64,000 bases of DNA from Bosea sp. 124 (GTDB taxonomy: Bacteria > Pseudomonadota > Alphaproteobacteria > Rhizobiales > Beijerinckiaceae), in the NCBI RefSeq assembly GCF_003046175.1, contig NZ_PZZM01000001.1, positions 3,241,001-3,305,000 of the forward strand, given 5' to 3'. The position numbers and the translations under genes are program-made. Position 1 is the first letter of the stretch. The number at the start of each line of letters is the position of its first letter. The notes under the pieces were generated by a model. The model made no database searches. It worked only from the letters and a program-made list of their open reading frames with translations, and was not told the origin of the DNA. Below, one piece after another: positions 36,243 through 44,884 of the stretch.

Positions 36243-36754
36243 TCTCCTTTGGCTGCGAGGCGTCGCCCGTTCTTAGGCCATCGATGGTGATCCGCCAACA
36301 GCGAGCGGTTGGTCATCCCGTTTGATGGAGCCCGCCATCGGGCGATCCCGCGCGTCGCCATAGGACCGACCGCCACGATTTCGGCCCAGGGCGGCTCGCG
36401 AACGTCGGCTCCGATCATGGGCGACCGATCGCCCACGGACAGCCCGAGCACCGTGATGCCGAGAGGTGTGATCACGGATAGTTCCGTGGGCGGCCACATT
36501 CCATCGGCCGGATCGATCAAGAGCCGCCGCTCCGGCTGCCCTGAACCCTCGATCCGGTAAGTGACGAACCGGTCCAGCAAGACCGTGTGTTCCGGAACAT
36601 CTTCCGGTTCGCGCCACTCCGAGCGGCTCAGTTTGCGGGAAAGCGAGGACGCGAGCGGATGCATCTGCTCGAAGAGCAACTGCGCCAGGGCTTGCAGGCG
36701 CTCGTAATGGTCTACGGGAAGCACGGCGACTGGCAGGTCCAGCATGCTAGACAT
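36239..36754 (-). CDS. Rnk/GreA C-terminal-domain protein at the head of the Mrp operon
   Basis: 171 aa. A helical N-terminal part (LPVDHYERLQALAQLLFEQM) precedes a GreA/GreB C-terminal-type domain (VLLDRFVTYRIEGSGQPERR; PTELSVITPLGITVLGLSVG), as in Rnk. An additional C-terminal extension of about 45 basic residues (ARWRAPSNGMTNRSLLADHH) is unusual. Rnk-like proteins lack the long coiled coil of GreA and bind RNA polymerase. It is translationally coupled to mrpA (ATGA), so it is the first gene of the operon and may tune its transcription or a linked stress response. Confidence 0.7.
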   Translation of the reverse strand: MSSMLDLPVAVLPVDHYERLQALAQLLFEQMHPLASSLSRKLSRSEWREPEDVPEHTVLLDRFVTYRIEGSGQPERRLLIDPADGMWPPTELSVITPLGITVLGLSVGDRSPMIGADVREPPWAEIVAVGPMATRGIARWRAPSNGMTNRSLLADHHRWPKNGRRLAAKGE

Positions 36755-37228
36755 GACTATCCTCCACTAATTGCCAGAAGGACCGCGATCTATTGATGGC
36801 TGTTGGGTGCGATCTGCACTCGCTGGTCCGCGCCGTTAATTCTCGTCCGCGACCGAGCCGTACACCGCTGGGCCGCGGTTAGTTGCCCGTCATGGGGCCG
36901 ACCATCCGATGGGGAGAGTGCAACGTTTCATATTTTGAAGTTGGATCAACCTTCGCAGGAAGTCAAGGTCGCTCGAAAAAGCAATGAGGGGCTAACGAGG
37001 ACGCTATATAGATGGGTACATTTTCCCTATCTCGGGAAATAATAAATCTTTCCTTTCTTGGGGCCACTTGTTGTTCTTTGATTTTTACCTATCTTTCCGG
37101 CAAGACTTAGTTTGTGGCGTCGAGCGTCGTTCATCGACCGGTGATCCAGTCGGGGGGCGAGTTGGCTTCCAGGGGGCTTGTTGCCTTCGACGCCTCAACG
37201 GTGACACAAGTGGACGCTCGAGGTTCCG
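36755..37228. other. Divergent intergenic region between the Mrp operon and uspA
   Basis: About 470 bases with a relatively AT-rich core (37005-37110). It should hold the Mrp operon promoter leftward and the uspA promoter rightward. I could not find a convincing FNR/FixK palindrome or sigma-factor box, nor a gene. Confidence 0.5.
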
Positions 37229-37440
37229 ATGACGCTTGCGGTTGAGAACGGTGAATCCCTAAGGCGCATCCTGGTTGCAACCGATGTTTCGACAAGATCG
37301 GACCGAGCGCTTCTGCGCGCCACGCTCGTCGCCAAACGGTTGGGCTCGTCCTTATCGCTCGTGACGTGGAGGATGGCGATATCCCTTATCGGATAATCGA
37401 GGCGCACCAATCGGCAGCTATTTCAACGATGGAAGATACG

Positions 37441-37448
37441 GTTCGGAC
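37441..37448 (+). repeat. IS66 target-site duplication, left copy
   Basis: GTTCGGAC lies directly before the IS66 left end and is repeated at 39968-39975. Eight bases is the standard duplication for this family, proving transposition into uspA. Confidence 0.95.
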
Positions 37449-37549
37449 GTAAGCGCCACGCCGGTCCCCTCGTGTGGGGCGGGAGGTGAATGTGCCAAGA
37501 GTCCTCTGATCGCGAGAGACGGAGGGCTTGGGTGGGAGCGGACGGCAAA

Positions 37550-37963
37550 ATGGACGTCCATTTGGACGTCTCGACACCTGGCTACGTAGGCCGACTTGAG
37601 GTTGTTGAGGGTCCGACGGGTCGGCGGGTTCGCTCGGCGTCGGAGAAGGCGCGGATCGCGGCGGAGAGCCTGATGCCGGGGTCGCAGGTGACGGCGGTTG
37701 CCCGCAAGCATGGCGCGACGCGCTGGCAGGTTTATGATTGGCGGCGTCGCCTTCGTCAGGGACAGTTGGCCCTTCCGGAGAGCCGGGAGCCGCTGTTCGC
37801 GCCGCTGCTGGTGGAAGAAGCGCCGTCGCCCCGACCGCCGACGAAGCCGCCGAAATCGACGCTGGCGAAGGTTGAGATCGTGATCGACGGCATGGTGATC
37901 CGCACGACGGTCGAGGTCGAGCGGTTGGCGCAGGTGATCCGTGCGGTGCGGGCCTCGCGATGA
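37550..37963 (+). CDS. tnpA: IS66 TnpA (OrfA)
   Basis: 137 aa from ATG 37550 (MDVHLDVSTPGYVGRLEVVE); a start at 37490 is also open. Contains the helix-turn-helix typical of OrfA proteins (SEKARIAAESLMPGSQVTAV; ARKHGATRWQVYDWRRRLRQ). DNA-binding accessory protein for transposition. Its stop overlaps the tnpB ATG (ATGA). Confidence 0.88.
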   Translation: MDVHLDVSTPGYVGRLEVVEGPTGRRVRSASEKARIAAESLMPGSQVTAVARKHGATRWQVYDWRRRLRQGQLALPESREPLFAPLLVEEAPSPRPPTKPPKSTLAKVEIVIDGMVIRTTVEVERLAQVIRAVRASR

Positions 37964-38313
37964 TTGCGCCGGGCGCCGATCTGAAGATCTACATGGCGAC
38001 GCGACCTGTCGACTTCCGGCGCGGCCTCGACGGGCTGGCCGCGGCGGCGCAGGAGGTCCTCGGCCTTGATCCCTATAGTGGCGCGGCCTTCGTCTTCCGC
38101 GCCAAAAGGGCCGACCGGATCAAGATTTTAGTCTGGGATCGCACCGGGCTGGTGCTGGTGCACAAGCGCCTGGAGGGCTCGAAGTTCGTGTGGCCGCAGG
38201 TTCGCGACGGCGTGATGAGACTGTCACCGGCGATGTTTGCGGCGTTGTTCGAGGGGCTGGATTGGCGCTTGGTTCGGCCTGAGAGAGTTCGGCGTCCGCA
38301 GCTCGCCGGGTGA
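37960..38313 (+). CDS. tnpB: IS66 TnpB (OrfB)
   Basis: 117 aa with the family hallmarks IYMATRPVDFRRGLDGLAA and ILVWDRTGLVLVHKRLEGS. Essential for IS66 movement, with unknown biochemical role. The frame is complete. Confidence 0.94.
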   Translation: MIAPGADLKIYMATRPVDFRRGLDGLAAAAQEVLGLDPYSGAAFVFRAKRADRIKILVWDRTGLVLVHKRLEGSKFVWPQVRDGVMRLSPAMFAALFEGLDWRLVRPERVRRPQLAG

Positions 38314-38381
38314 GTGCGGCAGACTGACTCAGGTCCGTGCCAGGCATGGCGCAGACGGCGGATCCGTGCTCGAAATAGTGG

Positions 38382-39947
38382 ATGAACGTCGCAGTTCTCC
38401 ATGGTGAGGTCGAGCGTCTGAAGGCCGAGCTGGCGCAGACGCAAGAGGCCCTGGCTCAGTCCGAGGAAGCGCGGCGGCGGCTGGAGAGCATCGTCAGCGA
38501 CCTCCAGCGCGAGAAGTTCGGCTCCCGATCCGAGAAGCTCTCCGGCGAGCAATACCATCTACCGCTGGAGGACGTCGAAATCGCCCAGGGCGTGCTCGAT
38601 GCCGCCCATGAGAAGGCGCAGCGGATCATCGAGGGCCGCCCGGACGGCGCCTGTGCTTCTCACCGGCGCAACCGCGGTCACCTGCCGGCCCATCTGCCGC
38701 GGGTGGAGCGGATCATCGAGCCGCAGAGCAGGCTGTGTCCGTGCGGCTGCGGCGAGATGTCCAGGATCGGCGAGGACGTCAGCGAGCGGCTGGACGTGGT
38801 GCCGGCGCAGTTGCGCGTGCTGGTCACCCGCCGCCCGAAATATGCTTGCCGCCGCTGCTCGGGCGCGGTCGTGCAGGCCCATGCTCCCGAGCATGTGGTG
38901 CCGGGCGGCCTGCCGACCGAGGCGCTGATCGCCCAGGTCATCGTCGCCAAGTTCGGCGATCACCTGCCGTTCTATCGGCAGGCCGAGATCTATGCGCGCC
39001 AGGGCATCCGGCTCGATCGCGCGACACTGGGCAACTGGGCCGGCCGGGCCTGCTTCCATCTCAAGCCCATCGCCGAGCGCATGCGCTGGCATCTGGCCGC
39101 GGCGGGTCGTCTGTTCATGGACGAGACCACCGCACCGGTGCTCGATCCCGGACGCGGCAAGGTCAGGAAGGGCTTCTTCTGGGCGATCGCTTCCGATGAC
39201 CGCGGCCATGGCGGCCAGGGCCCGCCCATCGTGCTGTTCCACTATGCGCCGGGACGCAGTGGCGAGCATGCCGAACGCTTCCTTCAGGGCTTCCGCGGGC
39301 AGTTCCTGCAGGTCGACGCCTATGAGGGCTACGATCGGCTGACGCGCCTGGAGAGGCCGCAGGGGCCATGGAGGCTCGTCCATTGCTGGGCTCATCTGCG
39401 CCGACGCTTCGTCAAGCTGGCGCGCAACACCAAATCGCCGATCGCCGAGGCGGCGATACGCCAGATCGCGGCGCTCTATGCCATCGAGGCAACGGTTCGC
39501 GGTGTCTCGCCGCAACTGCGGCTTGCCGCCCGGCGGGAGCATTCCACGCCGATCATCACCGCCCTGAAACCGTGGTTCGAGAAGCAACTGTCGCTGATCT
39601 CCTCCGGCTCCAGGCTGGCCGAAGACATCCGCTACGGGCTCGCCCACTGGGAGGGGCTCACCCGCTTCCTTGACGATGGCCGCCTCGAGCTCGACACCAA
39701 CCCGGTTGAAAACGCGATCAGGCCCGTCTGCCTGACCCGAAAAAATGCTCTGTTCGCCGGCCACGAGGTCGGCGCCGAAAACTGGGCACTGCTCTCGTCC
39801 CTCGTCGCCACATGCAAGCTCAACGACGTCAATCCCGTCGCCTATCTCGCTGAAACCCTCGACGCCGTCATCAACGGCCACCCACAAAGCGCCGTCGAAG
39901 ATCTCATGCCATGGCGCTTCCGGAAAACCTCAACCCCAAATCCGTAG
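38382..39947 (+). CDS. tnpC: IS66 TnpC transposase
   Basis: 521 aa. An N-terminal leucine-zipper-like coiled coil (LHGEVERLKAELAQTQEALA) is followed by a zinc-finger-like region (RLCPCGCGEM, PKYACRRCSGAVV). The DDE core shows LFMDETTAPVLDPGR, FLQVDAYEGYDRL and LDTNPVENAIRPV. Full length. A long antisense frame over it is a shadow. Confidence 0.95.
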   Translation: MNVAVLHGEVERLKAELAQTQEALAQSEEARRRLESIVSDLQREKFGSRSEKLSGEQYHLPLEDVEIAQGVLDAAHEKAQRIIEGRPDGACASHRRNRGHLPAHLPRVERIIEPQSRLCPCGCGEMSRIGEDVSERLDVVPAQLRVLVTRRPKYACRRCSGAVVQAHAPEHVVPGGLPTEALIAQVIVAKFGDHLPFYRQAEIYARQGIRLDRATLGNWAGRACFHLKPIAERMRWHLAAAGRLFMDETTAPVLDPGRGKVRKGFFWAIASDDRGHGGQGPPIVLFHYAPGRSGEHAERFLQGFRGQFLQVDAYEGYDRLTRLERPQGPWRLVHCWAHLRRRFVKLARNTKSPIAEAAIRQIAALYAIEATVRGVSPQLRLAARREHSTPIITALKPWFEKQLSLISSGSRLAEDIRYGLAHWEGLTRFLDDGRLELDTNPVENAIRPVCLTRKNALFAGHEVGAENWALLSSLVATCKLNDVNPVAYLAETLDAVINGHPQSAVEDLMPWRFRKTSTPNP

Positions 39948-39967
39948 GGCCCCGGCAGGGCGCTTAC

Positions 39968-39975
39968 GTTCGGAC
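39968..39975 (+). repeat. IS66 target-site duplication, right copy
   Basis: GTTCGGAC, identical to 37441-37448. Joining the two flanks at one copy restores the uspA frame across the site (DTVRTTRDADG). Confidence 0.95.
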
Positions 39976-40173
39976 AACGCGAGACGCCGACGGTGTGCCG
40001 GCCACTTTTAGCGTTGTCGTGGACGATGTGTTCAATGGGATTTTGACCGCTGCACACGAGTTCGAAGCCGATCTGGTCGTCCTGGGGCCGCACCGCAGTC
40101 GCTTTCGGGACGTGTTCGCGGGGACGACCGCAGAGCGTGTGGTCCGCCGTAGCCGCTTCCCTATACTCGTGTC

Positions 40174-40300
40174 GACTACATTGAGCGGTTCTACAAGACG
40201 ATCCGCAGGCACTCGACCATCGGCTATCTCAGCCCGGCCGAGTTCGAAAAGAAGGTGGGATTAGCTTAACACACCGTCCACAGAACCGGCAGCAGGCCAA
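40174..40300 (+). mobile_element. IS3-family OrfB C-terminal scrap with IS end
   Basis: DYIERFYKTIRRHSTIGYLS then PAEFEKKVGLA, stop 40269, is the conserved C-terminus of IS3-type OrfB. It is followed by the element end (ACCGTCCACAGAACCGGCAG). It truncates the last codons of uspA. Confidence 0.8.
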
Positions 40301-40458
40301 GGTTCGGCCCCTAAACAGATCTCACACCTGAGCGTAGGAATAAGCGAGTAAGCGCAGGACGGTTGTTACGGCTGCAGCCAGCACCGCCCCCATGCGTCAT
40401 GGTGCCCCCCGCCCAGCGCATTTGCTTGCCCGATCAAAAGACGTCAGACAAGGGCATC

Positions 40459-43215
40459 ATGCCTAAACACCGCACAGATTTGGCCGATCGTCTCCCTCAC
40501 GTTTCGCGCAAACGGCGCCAGATCAGCATGCGCGTGTCGCCATGTCTGCGTATGGCGCTCCTGCTGTTTGCGGCTCAGTTGTCCGAGCCTGCCCTCGCCG
40601 ATGGCGGCCGGGGCGGCCGCACCTCGGGTGGCGTGGGCGGGGTCGACAGCGCGACCGTGGTCGGCGGGACCGGAAATGCGAGTACCTTCAACGGCGGCGG
40701 TGGCGGGGGCGCGGGAGCAACGGGCGGCGCTGGCGGTGCAGGCATAGTTGCCGGCGGGGCGGGCGGTGCGGACGCGGTTGGCGGAATTGGCGGCAATGGC
40801 GCTGGCGTCGCCAGTACCTCCGCAGCCGGCGGCGGCGGCGGCGGCGGCGGTGGCGCGCACGGTTTCGTCGGAGCAGGATCCCCGACGCTGGCGACAACAG
40901 GCGGCAACGGCGGCAATGGCGGCGCGGCCACCGCCGTCAATCGTGGCGGCGGCGGCGGCGGCGCCGGCGGTTACGGCACCGTTGTGACCGGAGGCAGCGG
41001 CACGATCGACTTCGCGGCCACCGGTGGTAATGGCGGCAATGGCGGCGCCAACACCAGCAACCTCCTGGCCCGCGGCGGCAACGGCGGCAGCGGTGGTCAT
41101 GGCGCTCTCTTCGCGGGAGTCGGGTCGTTCAGCGTCGATGCGGCTGTGAGCGGCGGCGCGGGCGGCGTGCGCGGCGCAGGCTTAAACCAGAGTTCTAGCG
41201 GGTACTATGGCGCAGGCGGCGTCGGCATCGTGGCGAACGACAGCGTCGCTCTCACCCTCGGCAGCGGCGCGGTCGTCACCGGCGGATTGTCCGGAGACGG
41301 CGTGACACGCGCCAGCGCGATTACGCTGGGCGGGGCGGTCAACCGGCTGGAGTTGCGCGCCGGTGCCAACGTCGTCGGCTATGTCTTCGCCAGCGGCATG
41401 AGCGCCCTGGCGCTAGGCGGGACGGCGGACGGCACGTTCGATGTGTCCACGTTGGGGTCGGCGGGCCAGTATCGCGGCTTTACCGGCTTTTCGAAAGACG
41501 GCGCCTCGATCTGGACGCTGACCGGGACCAGCAGCTTCACGGGAGTGGGCGTCGTCGATGCCGGCACGCTCGCGGTCGATGGCGATGTCTCGAGCTTCAG
41601 TACCCTCACGGTCAATGCCGGCGGCGTGCTCGGCGGCTCGGGCACGGTGGGTGCAACGACGATCAGCGGCGGGACGCTGGCTCCAGGCAACTCGATCGGC
41701 ACGCTAAGCGTTGCCGGAAACCTCGCCTTCACTGCGGCTGCGACCTATGCCGTCGAGGTTTCTCCCGCGACCGCCGACCGCGTCACCGTCACCGGCACGG
41801 CGGTGCTCGGCGGCGCGACCGTGCAGGCGACCTTCGCCAATGGCAGCTATGTCGCACGGCAATACACCATCCTGACCGCGACCGGCGGCGTCAGCGGCAC
41901 GTTCGGCACGCTGACCAACGTCAACCTGCCGGCGGCCTTCAAGACAGGCCTCAGTTATGATCCCAACAACGCCTATCTCGATCTGACGCTGGATTTCACG
42001 CCCGCGCCGACTTCAACCCCCTCTGCTCCGACCCCCGTTTCGCCGCCGGCGTCCGAGGCTGTTCCCAACCGCAACCTGAACCCCAACCAGACCAGCGCTG
42101 CCAACGCTCTGACGGCCTATTTCAACGCGAACGGCTCCATTCCACTCGCCTATGGAACGCTGACGCCGCAGACGCTGTCTGAGGCGGCCGGCGAGCCTGC
42201 GGCCACGACGCAGCAGAACAGTTTCGATGCGATGAGCCAGTTCACCGGCGCCATCATGCCGACGTCGATGTATGGGCGTGGCACGCCGATCGCATCCGCC
42301 CCCGCCAGCTACGCCGCCTATAGTTCATCGGGCGGCAAGGCGGTCGCGCTGCCGCGGCTCGCCGCCGATCCCGATGCCTGGCGCTGGAGCGTCTGGGGCA
42401 GCGGCTTCGGCGGGCGCCAGAGCCATTCCGGCCAGGCAAGCCAGGGTGTGGCCGCGTCCTCCAACAGCGTATATGGCCTGGCCGCAGGTGCCGATTACCG
42501 CGTCTCGCCCTCCACCGTCGCCGGTTTTGCGCTGGCTGGCGGGGCAACGGACTTCAGCACCCGGGGCCTTGGCACTGGACACTCTGACCTTGCCCAACTC
42601 GGCGTCTTCATTCGCCACCATATCGGCCAGGCCTATGCCGCGGCGGCCGCAGCCTATGGCTGGCAGGGCATCACGCAGGACCGCAGCGTCGCGGGCGTCG
42701 ACCGGCTGCGATCGAAGTTCGACGTTCACAGCCTGTCGGGGCGCATCGAGAGCGGCTATCGCTTCGGAGCGCCGTCACTGGGTTTGACGCCCTTCGCCGC
42801 GGCGCAGTTCGTCGTCTCGGCCCTGCCGGGCTATGCCGAGCGGGTGATGTCGGGGCCGGGGCTTTTTGCGTTGAGCTATGCAGGGCGCGATGCAGTCGAC
42901 CGGCGCGGCGAGATCGGCCTGCGCGCAGACACCACATTCGCCGTGGCCGGTTTCGCGATCACGCTCACGGGCGGCCTCGCCTGGGCTCGCAATTTCGAAA
43001 CCGGCCGCGCGACTGCGACCGCGAGCTTCCAGGCTTTGCCGGGAGCGAGCTTCCTAGTCAGCGGCGCAAACCGGGATCGGAACGGCCTACGCAGCAGCGC
43101 TGGCGCCGAGCTGAAATGGAAAAATGGCCTCGCTCTGGCCGCGGCTTTCGAGGGCGAGTTCACGCAGCGCAGCCGCAGCTATGGCGGCAAGGCCGTGCTC
43201 CGCTACACTTGGTGA
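40459..43215 (+). CDS. Autotransporter with glycine-rich passenger
   Basis: 918 aa from ATG 40459 (MPKHRTDLADRL). A long positively charged signal peptide ends ...SEPALADGG. Residues 55-230 are extremely glycine-rich repeats of the GGNGGNGGA type. A parallel beta-helix segment follows with an autotransporter-repeat motif (LTVNAGGVLGGSGTVGATTI; SGGTLAPGNSIGTLSVAGNL). A proline/serine linker near 520-540 leads to the C-terminal barrel (WRWSVWGSGFGGRQ) ending LRYTW. Type V secretion places the passenger outside; adhesion is the usual role. It is intact, unlike the paralogue at 5710. Confidence 0.9.
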   Translation: MPKHRTDLADRLPHVSRKRRQISMRVSPCLRMALLLFAAQLSEPALADGGRGGRTSGGVGGVDSATVVGGTGNASTFNGGGGGGAGATGGAGGAGIVAGGAGGADAVGGIGGNGAGVASTSAAGGGGGGGGGAHGFVGAGSPTLATTGGNGGNGGAATAVNRGGGGGGAGGYGTVVTGGSGTIDFAATGGNGGNGGANTSNLLARGGNGGSGGHGALFAGVGSFSVDAAVSGGAGGVRGAGLNQSSSGYYGAGGVGIVANDSVALTLGSGAVVTGGLSGDGVTRASAITLGGAVNRLELRAGANVVGYVFASGMSALALGGTADGTFDVSTLGSAGQYRGFTGFSKDGASIWTLTGTSSFTGVGVVDAGTLAVDGDVSSFSTLTVNAGGVLGGSGTVGATTISGGTLAPGNSIGTLSVAGNLAFTAAATYAVEVSPATADRVTVTGTAVLGGATVQATFANGSYVARQYTILTATGGVSGTFGTLTNVNLPAAFKTGLSYDPNNAYLDLTLDFTPAPTSTPSAPTPVSPPASEAVPNRNLNPNQTSAANALTAYFNANGSIPLAYGTLTPQTLSEAAGEPAATTQQNSFDAMSQFTGAIMPTSMYGRGTPIASAPASYAAYSSSGGKAVALPRLAADPDAWRWSVWGSGFGGRQSHSGQASQGVAASSNSVYGLAAGADYRVSPSTVAGFALAGGATDFSTRGLGTGHSDLAQLGVFIRHHIGQAYAAAAAAYGWQGITQDRSVAGVDRLRSKFDVHSLSGRIESGYRFGAPSLGLTPFAAAQFVVSALPGYAERVMSGPGLFALSYAGRDAVDRRGEIGLRADTTFAVAGFAITLTGGLAWARNFETGRATATASFQALPGASFLVSGANRDRNGLRSSAGAELKWKNGLALAAAFEGEFTQRSRSYGGKAVLRYTW

Positions 43216-43397
43216 GCCAGCCGCGCTGAACCCCGGATGGCGCAAGGGCTAGCCAGCCAACTTCAGGCGTCGAGTGGACGCAAAGATAGCGATGTCTGGA
43301 GATGTCGCGTTTGGGACCCGTGCAGCAATCCATCAGGCGGTCACTGCCGTCGTTTGTGTTTCGGCGTGCAAGTTTGACCCCGTGGGGCGGGGGATCT

Positions 43398-44646
43398 GGA
43401 GTGCGCCCCTGCGGGTAGACAGGATCAGGCTGCGGTTTTGACCGTGAGCCGGCCGTGTTGATCCTCGAACTGCTGCGGACTGAGATAGCCGAGCGCGGAG
43501 TGCAGTCGGCTGGCGTTGTAGACCTGATCGATGAAGCGCGGAAGGTCGGCAGCGACATCGTCGAACGTCTCATAGGCCATCGGATAGACGGCCTCGACCT
43601 TGAGCGTTTTCATGACGCTCTCGGCCTTGGCGTTATCATAGGGATTGCCGCGGCGCCCCATCGATCCGACCAGGCCATGTTCGGCTAGGGCCTGCCGGTA
43701 GCGCCCGGCCGCGTATTGCGAGCCGCGGTCCGTGCGGTGGATGCAGCCGGGCGGCGGCCCTCGCTTTTCGATGGCTGTGCGCAGGGGGCCAGTGTCAGCC
43801 TGACGTCGATCGATCGGCCGATAGCGTAGCCGACGACCTTGCGCGACCAGGCATCGAGGATGACGGCGACGTAGACGAAGCCGGCGGCGATCGCGACATA
43901 GGTGATGTCGGCCACCCAGAGCTGGTTCGGCCCGCCCGGGACCATATCCCTCGCCAGGTTCGGGAAGATCGGCAACTCGTGATCGCCATCGCTGGTGGCG
44001 ATGTAGCGCCGACGCCGTCGAGGCTGGAGGCTGTGCTCGCGCATCAATCGCCTGATCTTCGTGTGATTGACGATCAGGCCGCGATGCCGCAGCGCGGCCT
44101 GCATCCGGCGATAGCCATAGGCCTCGAAGCTCTCGGAGATCGCTGCCATCGTCTCGACGAGCTCGGTGTCGTCGATGCTGATGGCCGGCTTATCGTAGTA
44201 GGTCGAGCGCGCGATCCCCATCAGCCGGCATCCTTTTGCGACAGAGATGCCGCGGGGCCGGTGACGACAGATGTAGTCGCGCCTCTCGGCCGCTGTCCGT
44301 GCTTCAGAGCCCCCTTTAGAAACTCGATCTCCAGGGCCTGCCTGCCGACGAGCCGCTCCAGCGCGGCGATGCGCCTCGTAGGCTTCGATCGTATCGACGG
44401 CGGCGGCCTCGTCGTCAAAGGCGCCGCCCTCGAATTTTTGAATCCAGATGCGGATCAGGTTGCGCGACAGGTCGTGTCGATGGGCAAGGCTGTGGAGCGT
44501 CTCGCCAGCCAGGTAATCCTGCGCCACCTGGCGCTTGAACTCGATGCTGTGGGTGCGGTGTTGGGCCATGGGCTTTCATCCTTCGAAAGCCCGGCTCCCC
44601 GGTCAATTCCCTGTCGTCACACTGTCCGCCTCAAGGGGCGCACTCC
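43398..44646 (-). mobile_element. IS3-family element, frameshifted
   Basis: 1249 bp between inverted ends GGAGTGCGCCCCT (43398 and the inverse at 44646). orfA starts at 44569 (MAQHRTHSIEFKRQVAQDYL). Its frame changes near 44400 before RIAALERLVGRQALEIEFLK. orfB carries [20 protein letters not shown] and [20 protein letters not shown]; it shifts near 43790 and resumes at [20 protein letters not shown] to 43425. IS3 elements use one programmed shift; the other breaks indicate decay. No clear target duplication. Confidence 0.88.
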
Positions 44647-44884
44647 AATCGCTATTGGCGCGATGCCAACAGGTGCGATGGTTCGGTCCTCGAGAGAGCT
44701 ATGCCGAACCCCAGTCGCGGCGCGGAAATATGGGATGAATAACCATGCTAGCCCAATTCGAAGGAAACTGGCGGCAGGCAGTCGCGAATCTCCATGGCGG
44801 CAGGTATTGTCTGATTGAGCCTGTCGGGAGGGCGTCCTTTATCGGAGAAAAACCTTTGTCATATTCGGCTCCAGGAGACGCATA
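44647..44884. other. Upstream region of the cco operon
   Basis: About 240 bases between the IS3 end and ccoN. It contains the AGGAGACG ribosome site of ccoN. I see no clear TTGAT-N4-ATCAA FNR/FixK box, which is notable for a cbb3 operon; the IS insertion may have displaced the native control region. Confidence 0.45.

Larger units (their letters stand above)
37449..39967 (+). mobile_element. IS66-family insertion sequence, complete
   Basis: 2519 bp with terminal inverted repeats beginning GTAAGCGCC at both ends, flanked by the exact 8-bp duplication GTTCGGAC. It carries the full tnpA-tnpB-tnpC set in intact frames, so it may be mobile. It splits the uspA pseudogene. Confidence 0.96.
37229..40173 (+). 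pseudogene. uspA: Universal stress protein, frameshifted and interrupted by IS66
   Basis: The N-terminal half (37229-37448) reads LRRILVATDVSTRSDRALLR. It shifts frame near 37357 and continues VEDGDIPYRIIEAHQSAAIS. After the IS66 element the frame resumes at 39976 with TRDADGVPATFSVVVDDVFN, then FEADLVVLGPHRSRFRDVFA and the C-terminal GTTAERVVRRSRFPILVS. The ATP-binding G-x2-G-x9-G(S/T) segment is partly present (GPHRSRF...GTTAERVV). An IS3 scrap replaces the last residues at 40174. Located opposite the Mrp operon. Confidence 0.85.

Noticed and set aside
36803..37042. 79-aa plus-strand frame
   Set aside because: No ribosome site or protein-like composition in the divergent promoter region.
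38559..39887. 442-aa minus-strand frame
   Set aside because: Antisense of IS66 tnpC, which has full catalytic motifs on the plus strand.
40444..41100. Minus-strand frames rich in alanine and proline
   Set aside because: Simple complement of the glycine-repeat passenger.
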